A model generated the notes under the pieces. The model was not told the origin of the DNA and did no database searches. It was given only the letters and a program-made list of their open reading frames with translations. This document shows positions 16,665 to 25,983 of a stretch of 64,000 nucleotides of DNA, one piece after another; position 1 is the stretch's first letter; each line of letters starts with the position of its first letter. The position numbers and the translations under genes were made by a program. The DNA lies in contig JAJDAG010000038.1 of the NCBI GenBank assembly GCA_029262005.1, positions 62,001 to 126,000 on the forward strand, given 5' to 3'. Origin of the DNA: Candidatus Zhuqueibacterota bacterium (lineage in GTDB: Bacteria; Zhuqueibacterota; Zhuqueibacteria; Oceanimicrobiales; Oceanimicrobiaceae).

Positions 16665-18884
16665 CTATAGATTGAGCAGGTAGGTAAATTTTGCGATGAG
16701 TGCCCTGTTGGTGGTTTGTAGTGCCGCTCTCGTATCCCAGAGGTCGCTGTAAACCAGATAGAAATCACTTCCCGGTGTGTGGATGTAGTTTAGAAGGAGT
16801 TTGTTGCTGAAGCGGTTGTACAGTTCATTCCACTGAAAGTCAGCATTAATAAAGAGGCGGGTTGTAAAGGAATATTTGAGTTTTGCGCGAATTAAGTTGC
16901 CATCAAATTTCCCATTCGCTACAGGTATGTCCATTTTATTCCACTGCCATGAAACGTCAATGCCAAACTTGTTGTTTGGACGCCATGCGCTGCTTAGAGT
17001 CATGCCTTTGAAGCTGCCGTCATAGAAACTGCCACCGCCTAGCCTGAGACTTCCTGAGAGATTTTTGCTTTGGTCCGATGCGTAACTTACGCCCAGGACG
17101 TTGTACTTATAAATGCCTGGCTCAACAAAGGCCGGTTGCTCTGGCCGACCCAAAAAAAAGCCCGGCGCGTTGTCATAATAATTTGTCAACCCGATAAAGA
17201 AGGTTGATTCATCGTTAAAAACGTTGAAAATGCCGGGTGAGATTGTCCGAAATTGCAGTGTGTTCTTATGATCGGTAATATACTCCAGATTGTTTTGGAA
17301 ATGTGTTTGACGCGTGTTCAGGGTTTTCGGGCGTGGGCTATATGACATAAACAGGTTGTACTTACGAATGTCGCGCCATTGCAAAAAACCCATCTCCGGA
17401 TTGAAGTTGCTGCCGATGTCTGTGAATGAGCCAAAGGCATAATATTTGTCTGAACCCCAGGAGGTTTTGACGTAACTGTTGTAGTCTTTTCCAACTGACC
17501 CTGGTGTTTGAGTTTTCGCAATATAGCCGCTAATGCTGAGATTGCTGTCAAAAGCAAAATCTGCGTCAATGGCAAAAGTGCGGTTATAATGTTTGTCGTG
17601 ACGTAAATCTTTGCTAAGGGCCATGAACCCTATTGATGAGCGAGCAAAAATATCACGCTTAATGCGAAACGCCGCATAGTTTGTTTCAGGTATGTTTGAA
17701 TGGTCACTCTTGTTGGTGTAAACATTGATGAGACCCAATTCGTACGGACCTTCTTTGCTAATTATTTTCGCACCTCCAAGAATTGGGATGCCCGTGTTAT
17801 CGACAGGATTTAGGCCTATGTTGCGGCTAAAAAACAGCAAGGAAAATGGGTTTTCCGTTGAGCCTTCACCAATGGTAAAAACATCTGCACTTTCCATGAA
17901 AAATTCACGTTTTTCAGGAAAGAAGAGACTGAAACGAGATAGATTTACCTGTTCTGCGTCAGATTCAACCTGGGCGAAGTCCGGGTTTATGGTGAGGTCT
18001 GAAGTTATATTTGAAGTAAGATGGAGCTTGGCATCCAGGCCAATCTCAGATAGCCTGGTCTTGTTGACATTTCCGGCACCATAGTCACGCTCAAAGCCAC
18101 CGATTGCCAACGGCTTTAGTTGAATTCGGCTGTTTTGTTTGATGTTCTGAAGTCCCAGAAGTTTGCCGAATTTCGAGGGTTTGAATTTCCCGTTGTCATC
18201 AAAGTCGTCGTTGCGCGAAATTGGCGCCCAATAGGAAGATTCGTGCTTACGTGGAATATACCGGGCGAAATTGATGCCCCATGTCAAGTTGTCTTTATTG
18301 TCAAATCGCAGAGTTTTAAAAGGGATGGCAACCTCGGCAGTCCAACCCTGATCGTCCTTTTTTGCCACACTGGACCAAACACCGTCCCAGTCCCGGTTAA
18401 TGTAGGCCCCATCTGCTTTTATTTCGCTGTCAAGTCTTGCGCCCAGAGAGTTTGTTGCAAAGTAAAAAGCATTGCGCTGGTCGTGGTAAGTATCGATAAT
18501 GATCTCAAAGAAATCGTTCTCAGACAGATCATAATCGCGGCGCATTTCGTTCGCAACAATTAGTTGAGGCATGCTGTCGAAACAACGAATACCGAAATAG
18601 ATGTTGTGTTGGTCGTAGGAGATCAGTACGAACGTGGGTTCTGAGACTAAAGCCCCTTCATTGGGTTCTTTTTGTGTGAATGTGTAGATGACGGCCGCAT
18701 CTTCCCATTCGTTTTCACTGAGCACCCCATCAAGTGTTATCGTTTTTTCTATGGCTGTCACATGGATCTCATGGGCAAGATTATTATCTCCTTGCTTGCC
18801 CTTTGCTGCGATTATTCGTGGCCCTGACCAGTGAAAAACAGCACCAAACAAAACCAACCAGTGTATTATTTTAATATTTGACAT
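16665..18884 (-). CDS. DUF5916 protein: carbohydrate-binding-like domain plus outer-membrane barrel
   Basis: The 739-residue protein is taken from ATG 18884 (MSNIKIIHW, signal peptide); an upstream in-frame start is a TTG at 18920. An N-terminal CBM9-like domain begins with the typical ITLDGVLSENEWEDAAV and includes NDFFEIIIDTYHDQRNAFYF. The DUF5916 region follows, with INPDFAQVESDAEQVNLSRF and SLFFPEKREFFMESADVF. The C-terminal part alternates polar and hydrophobic residues to the end (FTYLLNL), as expected of a beta-barrel. Members are abundant in FCB-group genomes and their substrate is not established. Monocistronic. Confidence 0.85.
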   Translation of the reverse strand: MSNIKIIHWLVLFGAVFHWSGPRIIAAKGKQGDNNLAHEIHVTAIEKTITLDGVLSENEWEDAAVIYTFTQKEPNEGALVSEPTFVLISYDQHNIYFGIRCFDSMPQLIVANEMRRDYDLSENDFFEIIIDTYHDQRNAFYFATNSLGARLDSEIKADGAYINRDWDGVWSSVAKKDDQGWTAEVAIPFKTLRFDNKDNLTWGINFARYIPRKHESSYWAPISRNDDFDDNGKFKPSKFGKLLGLQNIKQNSRIQLKPLAIGGFERDYGAGNVNKTRLSEIGLDAKLHLTSNITSDLTINPDFAQVESDAEQVNLSRFSLFFPEKREFFMESADVFTIGEGSTENPFSLLFFSRNIGLNPVDNTGIPILGGAKIISKEGPYELGLINVYTNKSDHSNIPETNYAAFRIKRDIFARSSIGFMALSKDLRHDKHYNRTFAIDADFAFDSNLSISGYIAKTQTPGSVGKDYNSYVKTSWGSDKYYAFGSFTDIGSNFNPEMGFLQWRDIRKYNLFMSYSPRPKTLNTRQTHFQNNLEYITDHKNTLQFRTISPGIFNVFNDESTFFIGLTNYYDNAPGFFLGRPEQPAFVEPGIYKYNVLGVSYASDQSKNLSGSLRLGGGSFYDGSFKGMTLSSAWRPNNKFGIDVSWQWNKMDIPVANGKFDGNLIRAKLKYSFTTRLFINADFQWNELYNRFSNKLLLNYIHTPGSDFYLVYSDLWDTRAALQTTNRALIAKFTYLLNL

Positions 18885-19095
18885 TCGAGAGATGCAGGAT
18901 AAGTTGATTGAACCAATCAAAAAATATAGGCAATTGCCTTACAAAAGCAAACAATAAAGTCCAGCGGGCAGCGTGTCCCGTCGTTTACTGCCGCAAATGA
19001 TACATTGTGCTTGACATCAAAGGCCTAATTGGGTTTATTGAATCAGACGTGAAATATCGCCAGGAAACATCTTACGAAATAGAATCGAGAATACA

Positions 19096-20454
19096 ATGGC
19101 AAAACCATCCATTTTGATTATTGATGATGAAAAAAATATTCGTCGCTCAGTAGATATGATTTGCAGTGGTGAGGGTTATCGCGTTAAGGTTGCAGCGAGC
19201 GGAGAGGAAGGCCTTGCGGCAATTGCTGAAAACAAAATAGACCTTGTTTTGTTAGACATTATGATGCCGGGCACAGACGGTCTGACTGTGCTGCCAAAGA
19301 TTTTAGAATTATCTCCCGAGATTGCTGTGATTATGATTTCCGGAAATGCGACGTTACAAAACGCTGTTGTGGCAACCAGGAAAGGTGCTTATGATTTCAT
19401 CGAAAAACCCATCAGCAAAGAAAAACTGCTTCTTTCAATAAAGAATGCGCTGAGAAGTAAATTATTACACCAGGATAATCAGGCTTTGCGAAAACAAGTT
19501 GCCGGTAAATTTGACATGGTTGGTAAGAGCAAAGCCATGCAGGAGATTCTTCAACAGGTCTCAAAGGTTGCGCCGACCCCGGGCCGTGTCCTGATCACCG
19601 GTGAAAGTGGAACAGGGAAAGAACTCATCGCCCGGGCCATTCATGAAAACAGTCCGCGTGAGGAAGGCCCGTTTATTAAAGTCAACTGCGCGGCAATTCC
19701 GGAAGAATTGATTGAAAGCGAACTGTTTGGTAGCGTGAAAGGCGCTTTTACCGGTGCAATTGAAAACCGTGAAGGAAAGTTCAGTCTGGCCGATGGTGGC
19801 ACCCTCTTTCTCGACGAAGTGGCTGATATGAGTTTGAAAGTACAAGCCAAGGTGCTGCGTGTCTTACAAGAAGGTGAAATAGAGAAAGTCGGTGGCAACA
19901 AAACACAAAAAGTGGATGTGCGGGTACTGGCAGCGACCAACAAAAATCTTGAAGCCGAAACCAGAGAAGGACGCTTCAGAGAAGATCTTATTTTCCGGTT
20001 GAATGTCGTGCCGATTGTGGTGCCGCCTCTTCGTAGACGCAAAGACGACATTCCTATTCTGGTCACACATTTCATCTCGACATTTGTGCAACATAACGGT
20101 TATAAATTAAAGCACATCAGCGATGATGCGCTAAAAATTTTGCGCAATTACGACTGGCCGGGTAACATCCGCGAGCTTGGAAACCTGATTGAGCGTTTGA
20201 TGATTATGACGAGTTCAGATGTTATAAATGTTGATGATTTGCCTGGGCATATTCAATCGCCGGGCTCGGGAATTTCCTTAAAAATGGAGGATGGCATGAC
20301 CCTGAAAGAAATGCGTGAATCCGTTGAGCGAGCATATATCAGCCAAGTACTTAAACAAAATGACTGGAACATTAGCCAGGCGGCCAAGGATTTGGATGTG
20401 GATCGAACAAATTTACATAAAAAAATAAAATACTACACTCTTTCTCAAGGTTGA
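19096..20454 (+). CDS. Sigma-54-dependent NtrC-family response regulator
   Basis: The 452-residue protein has three domains. The receiver (1-120) has DD10-11, phosphoacceptor Asp54 in LVLLDIMMPG and Lys104. The AAA+ domain has Walker A GESGTGKE (169-176), the sigma-54 contact loop GAFTGA (216-221), Walker B LFLDE and the arginine-rich PPLRRRKDDIP. A Fis-type helix-turn-helix lies at the C-terminus (DWNISQAAKDLDVDRTNLHKK). With an intact GAFTGA it should activate sigma-54 promoters when phosphorylated. No kinase is adjacent; the hybrid kinase at 9955 is a possible but unproven partner. Confidence 0.9.
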   Translation: MAKPSILIIDDEKNIRRSVDMICSGEGYRVKVAASGEEGLAAIAENKIDLVLLDIMMPGTDGLTVLPKILELSPEIAVIMISGNATLQNAVVATRKGAYDFIEKPISKEKLLLSIKNALRSKLLHQDNQALRKQVAGKFDMVGKSKAMQEILQQVSKVAPTPGRVLITGESGTGKELIARAIHENSPREEGPFIKVNCAAIPEELIESELFGSVKGAFTGAIENREGKFSLADGGTLFLDEVADMSLKVQAKVLRVLQEGEIEKVGGNKTQKVDVRVLAATNKNLEAETREGRFREDLIFRLNVVPIVVPPLRRRKDDIPILVTHFISTFVQHNGYKLKHISDDALKILRNYDWPGNIRELGNLIERLMIMTSSDVINVDDLPGHIQSPGSGISLKMEDGMTLKEMRESVERAYISQVLKQNDWNISQAAKDLDVDRTNLHKKIKYYTLSQG

Positions 20455-20556
20455 AACGAACCGACAACCATGAACTTTTACACCCGCCAATGCAGTTGGT
20501 TTTGGTTCGCAATTAACATCGGGCATTAAATTTTACATCTTTGTGAATACACGCCT

Positions 20557-21393
20557 ATGAACTCAATTCAATCTATCATAATTCGCCATATGCAGACTCA
20601 TGCAGATTTTGCTGCCTGCGTGCAATTGCAGAAAGAAACCTGGGGTCAAGAGTTTAGTGAAATTGTGCCGCCTACTGTTTTAATGGTATCACAAAAAATT
20701 GGCGGACTGGCTGCCGGAGCTTATGATGAAGCTGGAAACATGGTGGGATTTGTGTTTGGTCAAGCCGGGTTCATCAAAGATAATTTGATGAACTGGTCAC
20801 AGATGCTTGCCGTCGCGGCAGAGTGGCGTGGAACCGGACTTGGCAATAAAATCAAGCTTTTTCAAAGAGACTTTTGTTTGAGAAATAATATTGATTATGT
20901 TTATTGGACTTACGATCCACTCGTTGCCCGCAATGCATATTTAAATTTGAACAAGCTAGGTGCGTGCATTGAGAGCTACGTAGAGGATTTTTATCCAGAT
21001 GGTAATGGCAGTGTCTTGCATCGCGGGATGCCATTGGACCGGTTTATTGTCAAGTGGGATTTGAAAAGTGAACGTGTGCAACAAGCACTTTCTGGCCGGC
21101 TTTCTAAACTCGATGTTAAGGGCAGCCCTGTTGTGAACACAGAGTGCGATGATTCAGGCAATGTTCAACCCGTCAACCTGGAGCTGCATGCTTCTGAAAG
21201 TGTCTGTATTGAGATCCCTAAAAATATGGAGCAGATTCAGTCTGAATCTCTTGAGCTTGCGGCGATTTGGCGCTTGAATACCAGGCGTTCTTTTTTAAAT
21301 TATTTGAATTTGGGATATGTTGTGGATGGGCTTTATGCACGCGGTGAGCGGCGATTTTATTTGTTACGAAAAAATGGCAATAAGCACAATTAA
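20557..21393 (+). CDS. GNAT-family N-acyltransferase, probable amino-acid N-succinyltransferase
   Basis: The 278-residue protein resembles the COG3375 acetyltransferase-like group. The GNAT core is visible in MLAVAAEWRGTGLGNKIKLF (acyl-CoA pyrophosphate loop RGTGLG) and the following VYWTYDPLVARNAYLNLNKL. The next two genes encode an N-succinylamino-acid-racemase-type enzyme and an M20 hydrolase. In Geobacillus this three-gene set N-succinylates D-amino acids, racemises them and releases L-amino acids. The succinyl-CoA specificity is inferred entirely from that context. Confidence 0.8.
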   Translation: MNSIQSIIIRHMQTHADFAACVQLQKETWGQEFSEIVPPTVLMVSQKIGGLAAGAYDEAGNMVGFVFGQAGFIKDNLMNWSQMLAVAAEWRGTGLGNKIKLFQRDFCLRNNIDYVYWTYDPLVARNAYLNLNKLGACIESYVEDFYPDGNGSVLHRGMPLDRFIVKWDLKSERVQQALSGRLSKLDVKGSPVVNTECDDSGNVQPVNLELHASESVCIEIPKNMEQIQSESLELAAIWRLNTRRSFLNYLNLGYVVDGLYARGERRFYLLRKNGNKHN

Positions 21394-21409
21394 GCGGGAG
21401 TCATAGTTG

Positions 21410-22534
21410 ATGATTGTAATAAAGAATATTGTTTTGAGAGAAATTCATATGCCTCTGCGGGAACCTTTCAAGATTTCATCCGGCGTGGAAACCATGCGGC
21501 GAATACTTCTTTTACATTTTAAAACCTCTGATGGGTTTGAAACATGGTCTGAATGTGTTGCCGGCGCGCTGCCAAATTACTCATCGGAAGCCATAGACAC
21601 AGCCAGAATAGCAATCAAAGAATGGCTTGCGCCAAAAATTGTCGGAGAAAAAATTGCCGACCCGGTTGTCGTTCATTCGCTGCTGGAACAAGACATTCGG
21701 GGGCATAATATGGCCAAGGCAGCGTTGGAGATGGCGGTTTGGGAACTGGCCGCACAAATGCGAGGCCTGCCGCTGGCGACAGTACTCGGGGGCAGCCGTT
21801 CAGCCATTGCCACAGGTATTTCACTTGGCATCCAACAGAGTCCTGAGAAGCTGATCGAAAAGGTGGCGGGCGCACTGGCTCAGGGTTATCGTAAGGCCAA
21901 AATTAAGATCAAACCGGGCATGGATGTTGATTTTGTCAGAGCGGTCCGTGCGGCTTTGGGTGACGATGCGCCACTGATGGTGGATGCAAACAATGCTTAC
22001 ACACTTGGAGATATTGACATCCTTCAGGCACTCGATGATTTTAACTTGATGATGATTGAACAGCCCCTTGCCTGGGATGATATTTATGAACATTCGGTGC
22101 TGCAGCATCAGCTAAGGACACCTATCTGTTTAGATGAATCGATCACAAATGTCGCCAAAGCAAAAGAAATGTTCGTTTCGGGCAGCGGCAAAATTGTAAA
22201 CATAAAACCAGGCCGGGTTGGTGGTTTTAGTCAGGCATTGGAAATTCACGACTTTTGCGAGCAGGCAGATATTCCGGTTTGGTGCGGCGGCATGCTGGAA
22301 AGTGGTGTTGGGCGGGCATACAATGTGGCGCTTGCCTCATTACCGAATTTTTCGTTGCCTGGAGATGTTTCTCCCAGTGCGCGCTACTGGGAACAAGATA
22401 TTGTTACGCCGGAATGGACGATGGACGAAAACGGTATGGTAAATGTGCCTCTGGCCGAACCTGGGATGGGCGTGAAAGTAGATGTGGATCGGGTGGAAGA
22501 CTTAACCGTCTGGTCTGAAGTTTTAGGCGAGTGA
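21410..22534 (+). CDS. Enolase-superfamily N-succinylamino-acid racemase / o-succinylbenzoate synthase
   Basis: The 374-residue enzyme is placed at ATG 21410 after GGGAG (a TTG lies directly before). Catalytic lysines Lys164 and Lys166 are in KIKIKPG, metal ligands Asp192 (MVDANNAY), Glu217 (MIEQPL) and Asp242 (CLDESI) are present, and the opposite-face lysine is Lys266 (VNIKPGRVGG). MenC and racemase activities share this scaffold. The flanking acyltransferase and M20 deacylase, and the absence of other menaquinone genes, favour the racemase role. It starts 16 bases after the GNAT stop. Confidence 0.88.
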   Translation: MIVIKNIVLREIHMPLREPFKISSGVETMRRILLLHFKTSDGFETWSECVAGALPNYSSEAIDTARIAIKEWLAPKIVGEKIADPVVVHSLLEQDIRGHNMAKAALEMAVWELAAQMRGLPLATVLGGSRSAIATGISLGIQQSPEKLIEKVAGALAQGYRKAKIKIKPGMDVDFVRAVRAALGDDAPLMVDANNAYTLGDIDILQALDDFNLMMIEQPLAWDDIYEHSVLQHQLRTPICLDESITNVAKAKEMFVSGSGKIVNIKPGRVGGFSQALEIHDFCEQADIPVWCGGMLESGVGRAYNVALASLPNFSLPGDVSPSARYWEQDIVTPEWTMDENGMVNVPLAEPGMGVKVDVDRVEDLTVWSEVLGE

Positions 22535-22619
22535 GTGTTTTAAGGAGTATAGGCCGGGAAAGCCTGAAATTCTTTAAATATCATCTGCGTAGCAGATTCT
22601 AATTCTAAAGTGCAAAGCC

Positions 22620-23795
22620 ATGTCAAGCGAAATCCAGAGACTCTTCTCAAAGCAACTATCTGAAAATCTTTTTTCTCTGCACCGGGATTTGCACCGCAAA
22701 CCTGAGCTTTCCTGCAAAGAGCACAAAACAGCCCGGCGTCTCCACGATGAGCTGGCAAAGTTAAGGCCTGTGGCGCTGCAAATTGTAGCAGAAACAGGTG
22801 TTGTCGCCCGCATCAAGGGTAAGAATCCAAATGCGCTTGTTGTGGCAATCCGGGGAGACATAGATGCCTTGCCGATTGTCGAAGCCACCGGGCTACCCTA
22901 TTCTTCGGAAAACAATGGTGTCATGCATGCTTGTGGTCATGATGTGCACGCCACCTGGGCTGTTGGGGCTGCTGCTTTGTTGACTGAAAACCCGGCCAGG
23001 GGCGATGTTGTTGTTATTTTGCAGCCTGCTGAAGAGGTTGCCCGGGGTGCGCTGTCCATCCTGAAGTCGGGAGCGCTTGACGGTGTAAAAGCAATCTTTG
23101 GTGCCCATGTGGATCGACGTTTTGCGGTAGGCCAGGTTGTGGCCCAGGCAGGGCCTCTTGCTGCTTCATCCGACACATTCGAGATTAAGCTGTTTGGTCA
23201 GGGTGCCCATGGAGCCCGACCGCATGAGGCGAGGGATCCAATCGTCGCAGCGGCTGCATTGATCATGGCTTTGCAAACACTGGTTTCGCGACGACTGCCC
23301 CCCGATGCGCCTGGCGTTGTAACGGTCGGCTCAATTCAAGCAGGCAAAACACATAACATAATTCCTGCACAGGCGGTATTGACCGGCACTATTCGAGCCA
23401 CCGAGGTTGAGACGCGTGCGATGCTTAAGCAAGGCGTGTCTGATCTTGCCATTTCACAGGCAAAGGCCTTTGGGCTGGAGGCTGATGTTCGCATGCACTC
23501 AGGCACACCACCCATTATAAATCCGCCTGAAACGGCAAATTGGGCCAGGCAGGCCGTCGCTTCTGTCTTGGGAGAAGAAGCGTTGGTGCCACTTGGTATT
23601 GTAAATATGGCCGCCGAGGATTTTGCCTGGTACATGCAAGAGATTCCAGGCTGTTTTTTACGTGTGGGGGCCAGGGAGGCTGGTGGAGAAATTATCCCTG
23701 CGCATTCACCCAAATTCTACGCCGCCGAGGAGAGCATTTTTGTCGGGGCGGCTGTTTTAGCCGAGGCTGCTCGCGTTGCTTTTACTGTTGTTTGA
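22620..23795 (+). CDS. M20-family N-acyl-L-amino-acid amidohydrolase
   Basis: The 391-residue protein is of the hippurate-hydrolase/carboxypeptidase type. Dinuclear metal ligands are seen in HACGHDVHA, the catalytic Glu pair in LQPAEEVARGA, and later AAEDFAWYM and the C-terminal AHSPKFYA histidine. A dimerisation-domain insert (FGQGAHGARPHEARDP) is present. There is no signal peptide, so it is cytoplasmic. In the proposed pathway it cleaves the N-succinyl-L-amino acid, making the D-to-L conversion irreversible. It is 85 bases after the racemase gene. Confidence 0.9.
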   Translation: MSSEIQRLFSKQLSENLFSLHRDLHRKPELSCKEHKTARRLHDELAKLRPVALQIVAETGVVARIKGKNPNALVVAIRGDIDALPIVEATGLPYSSENNGVMHACGHDVHATWAVGAAALLTENPARGDVVVILQPAEEVARGALSILKSGALDGVKAIFGAHVDRRFAVGQVVAQAGPLAASSDTFEIKLFGQGAHGARPHEARDPIVAAAALIMALQTLVSRRLPPDAPGVVTVGSIQAGKTHNIIPAQAVLTGTIRATEVETRAMLKQGVSDLAISQAKAFGLEADVRMHSGTPPIINPPETANWARQAVASVLGEEALVPLGIVNMAAEDFAWYMQEIPGCFLRVGAREAGGEIIPAHSPKFYAAEESIFVGAAVLAEAARVAFTVV

Positions 23796-23859
23796 GGGTG
23801 GGCCGTGCCTGTGGCCTGAGAACGAGCATTAAATTTGTGATTCAAGTAAGGAACCAACC

Positions 23860-24351
23860 ATGCAAATTGGAATCATCGCCGATATCCATGACAGAATAGA
23901 CAATCTGAGAAAAGCTCTGAGAATGCTTGAAAATGTTGATGCTCTGATTTGTTGTGGTGATTTGTGCTCTCCTTTTATTGTTGATGAGCTTGGTAAAGGC
24001 TTCGCAAATGAAACCCATATCGTGTTTGGCAATAATGATGGTGACACGTTTCGCATTGCGATGAAAGCCCGGGATTATGAGCAGATCACCTTGCACGGTG
24101 AGTACTTTGAAAGAATTTTCGACGGCAAAAAGTTCGCCGTTAACCACTTCGATAATATTGGCCGTGCGCTTGCAAAGTCAAGTGAGTTTGATGTCGTTTG
24201 CTTCGGCCATAATCACCAATTTGAAATAACTGAAGTAGATGAAACGCTGAGCATAAATCCCGGCGAAATAATGGGCGGTTTGACCGGTACATCTACTTTC
24301 GTGATTTATGATACAGAGCAGCATGAAGCCATTTATTTTGTGGTTGAGTAA
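23860..24351 (+). CDS. YfcE/MJ0936-type metallophosphoesterase
   Basis: The 163-residue single-domain phosphodiesterase has all calcineurin-like motifs: ADIHD (Asp8, His10), CCGDLC, FGNNDGD, AVNHFD and CFGHNHQF. Small members of this group hydrolyse phosphodiesters in a Mn-dependent way, some acting on 2',3'-cyclic nucleotides. It is 64 bases downstream of the M20 gene and may be in the same operon. No link to amino-acid racemisation is apparent. Confidence 0.87.
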   Translation: MQIGIIADIHDRIDNLRKALRMLENVDALICCGDLCSPFIVDELGKGFANETHIVFGNNDGDTFRIAMKARDYEQITLHGEYFERIFDGKKFAVNHFDNIGRALAKSSEFDVVCFGHNHQFEITEVDETLSINPGEIMGGLTGTSTFVIYDTEQHEAIYFVVE

Positions 24352-24637
24352 AAATCTCGTCGTATTTCCACAGTAACACTGCTTTCCCCTACTACTCTTT
24401 TTTGTACCTTTCGGTTCACTTTTGCGCGTTTTTGTACGCTACTATTTGTCGCTTTCTCGTTCTTGTTTTTGTATTTGTTTTCCATAGTTCACTGTTTTTA
24501 TGGTGCTTATAATTTTTTTGTCTGGCTGAGCTCTAGTTTGGCATGGCCGTTGCTTAAGCAAGCAACGAAGTTCATCATGATGAAGAAAATGAACAGATAA
24601 ATTAAACGAAAGTAACTTAATTGTAGGAGGTTTTAAA

Positions 24638-25699
24638 ATGAAAAAGACATTTTTTCTCTTGTGTGTTTTGGCGCTCATATCGATGTTTGTATTTTCTTGC
24701 GCCCAAAACGAACAACTAACAGATCCTTCCGAAGAGCTTGGCAGTGAAGAAAATTTGTCACTTGAAAAAGAGTTTGGAGGGTATGACTCAAATGATGAAG
24801 CGGTGGCTTTTGGGGATACCGAATTACTTCTTGAAGCTCCTGCCGAGCAGGATGCTGCTGATTCTTATGCAACCGACATTGAAGTTGTACAGGCATTATC
24901 TTATGACGGTTCAGGCGTCACAGATTTGAAAGCATATTTTCTTAGAGTTACTTTCGGTCTTCTTGAAGGCGATTCAACAGCAACTGAGGTAATTGACTGG
25001 AGCGGTAGCGCTGAAGTTAACAAGGGCACATTGGTTGTTTTAAGGAAGATTCGCTTCGAGGACGATGATTCTATTATTCATCCCCGCGATTCCAGGAAGA
25101 AAGTTGAATTCATTTCTAAAACAAAGCAGCATTTTGATGGTCTGGTTTTCGCCATCGTGGATAATGATTCGACGGATATGGAGGGTACTTTTACTTTCAC
25201 CGCGGGCAGTTATTCAACCACACTTTCATTCTCAGAACTTGATTCTACTGAAATTCTGGATGCTGTTGGGAGTGCCGGCCATGAAGTATCTATTGTCAGC
25301 CGCTCAAAAGAATATACTCCCTTTGCCGGTGGCTTTGTTACGGGTCGTTGGATTAAGAAAAACGACAGAGGTGGCAAGTTTAAAGGTCGCTGGATTAACA
25401 GTCTCGGTTCGGATGCAGGCCACCTTCACGGCATTTGGGGAACCACTCTTGATGGCCAGCAAGTTTTTAAAGGTAAATATGTCAACCATACCGGCGAGTT
25501 TCGTGGCTTAATTTCTGGTAGGTGGCGCTACGATCACGGCGCGAATGGTGGCAGTTTCGGCGGCCATTGGGTTAACCGTGCTCATGATAAAGTTGGTGAA
25601 ATCAAAGGGAAGTTTAAGACGGGTCGTCCAGGCGATGAGCGGGGTTTTTTCCATGCACGCTATCGCGAGACAAATCGCAATAATTCTGAGGGAAATTAA
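24638..25699 (+). CDS. Lipoprotein with C-terminal Gly-aromatic repeats
   Basis: The 353-residue protein has TAGGAGG just before the ATG and a lipobox (MFVFSC). After an acidic Asp/Glu-rich N-terminal region and a central beta-rich domain, the last ~120 residues contain about eight short repeats ending in Gly-x-Trp/Tyr/Phe, such as GKFKGRWINSLGSDAG, HLHGIWGTTL, VFKGKYVNHTG, GLISGRWRYDHG and SFGGHWVNRA. Such a glycine-aromatic repeat could form a beta-solenoid or sheet surface. Many FCB-type lipoproteins look like this; function is unknown. It has its own terminator. Confidence 0.75.
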   Translation: MKKTFFLLCVLALISMFVFSCAQNEQLTDPSEELGSEENLSLEKEFGGYDSNDEAVAFGDTELLLEAPAEQDAADSYATDIEVVQALSYDGSGVTDLKAYFLRVTFGLLEGDSTATEVIDWSGSAEVNKGTLVVLRKIRFEDDDSIIHPRDSRKKVEFISKTKQHFDGLVFAIVDNDSTDMEGTFTFTAGSYSTTLSFSELDSTEILDAVGSAGHEVSIVSRSKEYTPFAGGFVTGRWIKKNDRGGKFKGRWINSLGSDAGHLHGIWGTTLDGQQVFKGKYVNHTGEFRGLISGRWRYDHGANGGSFGGHWVNRAHDKVGEIKGKFKTGRPGDERGFFHARYRETNRNNSEGN

Positions 25700-25747
25700 A
25701 TAGAACTGCCAATATACCTACCTCCAATCCCTCATACTCACGGTGCA

Positions 25748-25782
25748 AACGCCATCCGGTTTTCTGGATGGCGTTTTTTTTT
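25748..25782 (+). terminator. Rho-independent terminator after the repeat lipoprotein
   Basis: Arms AACGCCATCCGG (25748-25759) and CTGGATGGCGTT (25764-25775) pair with one G-T pair around a TTTT loop. A run of nine T follows. Confidence 0.92.
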
Positions 25783-25983
25783 GACGGTTTTCATTGTAAG
25801 ATTCGACTAGTTTTACTATTTTCGCCAAAGCGGTAAATTGTGACGTAGGGTAAATTAATTTCTGAAAGTTGGCAACATCGCTCATCAATGTTGAACATAA
25901 ACTTTTGTTGTAAAACCGCCGATATAAATGGGTCGGATTAACCTGTTTTTAAAGAAATTGCATTAATCAATTTGGAGTAAAGA

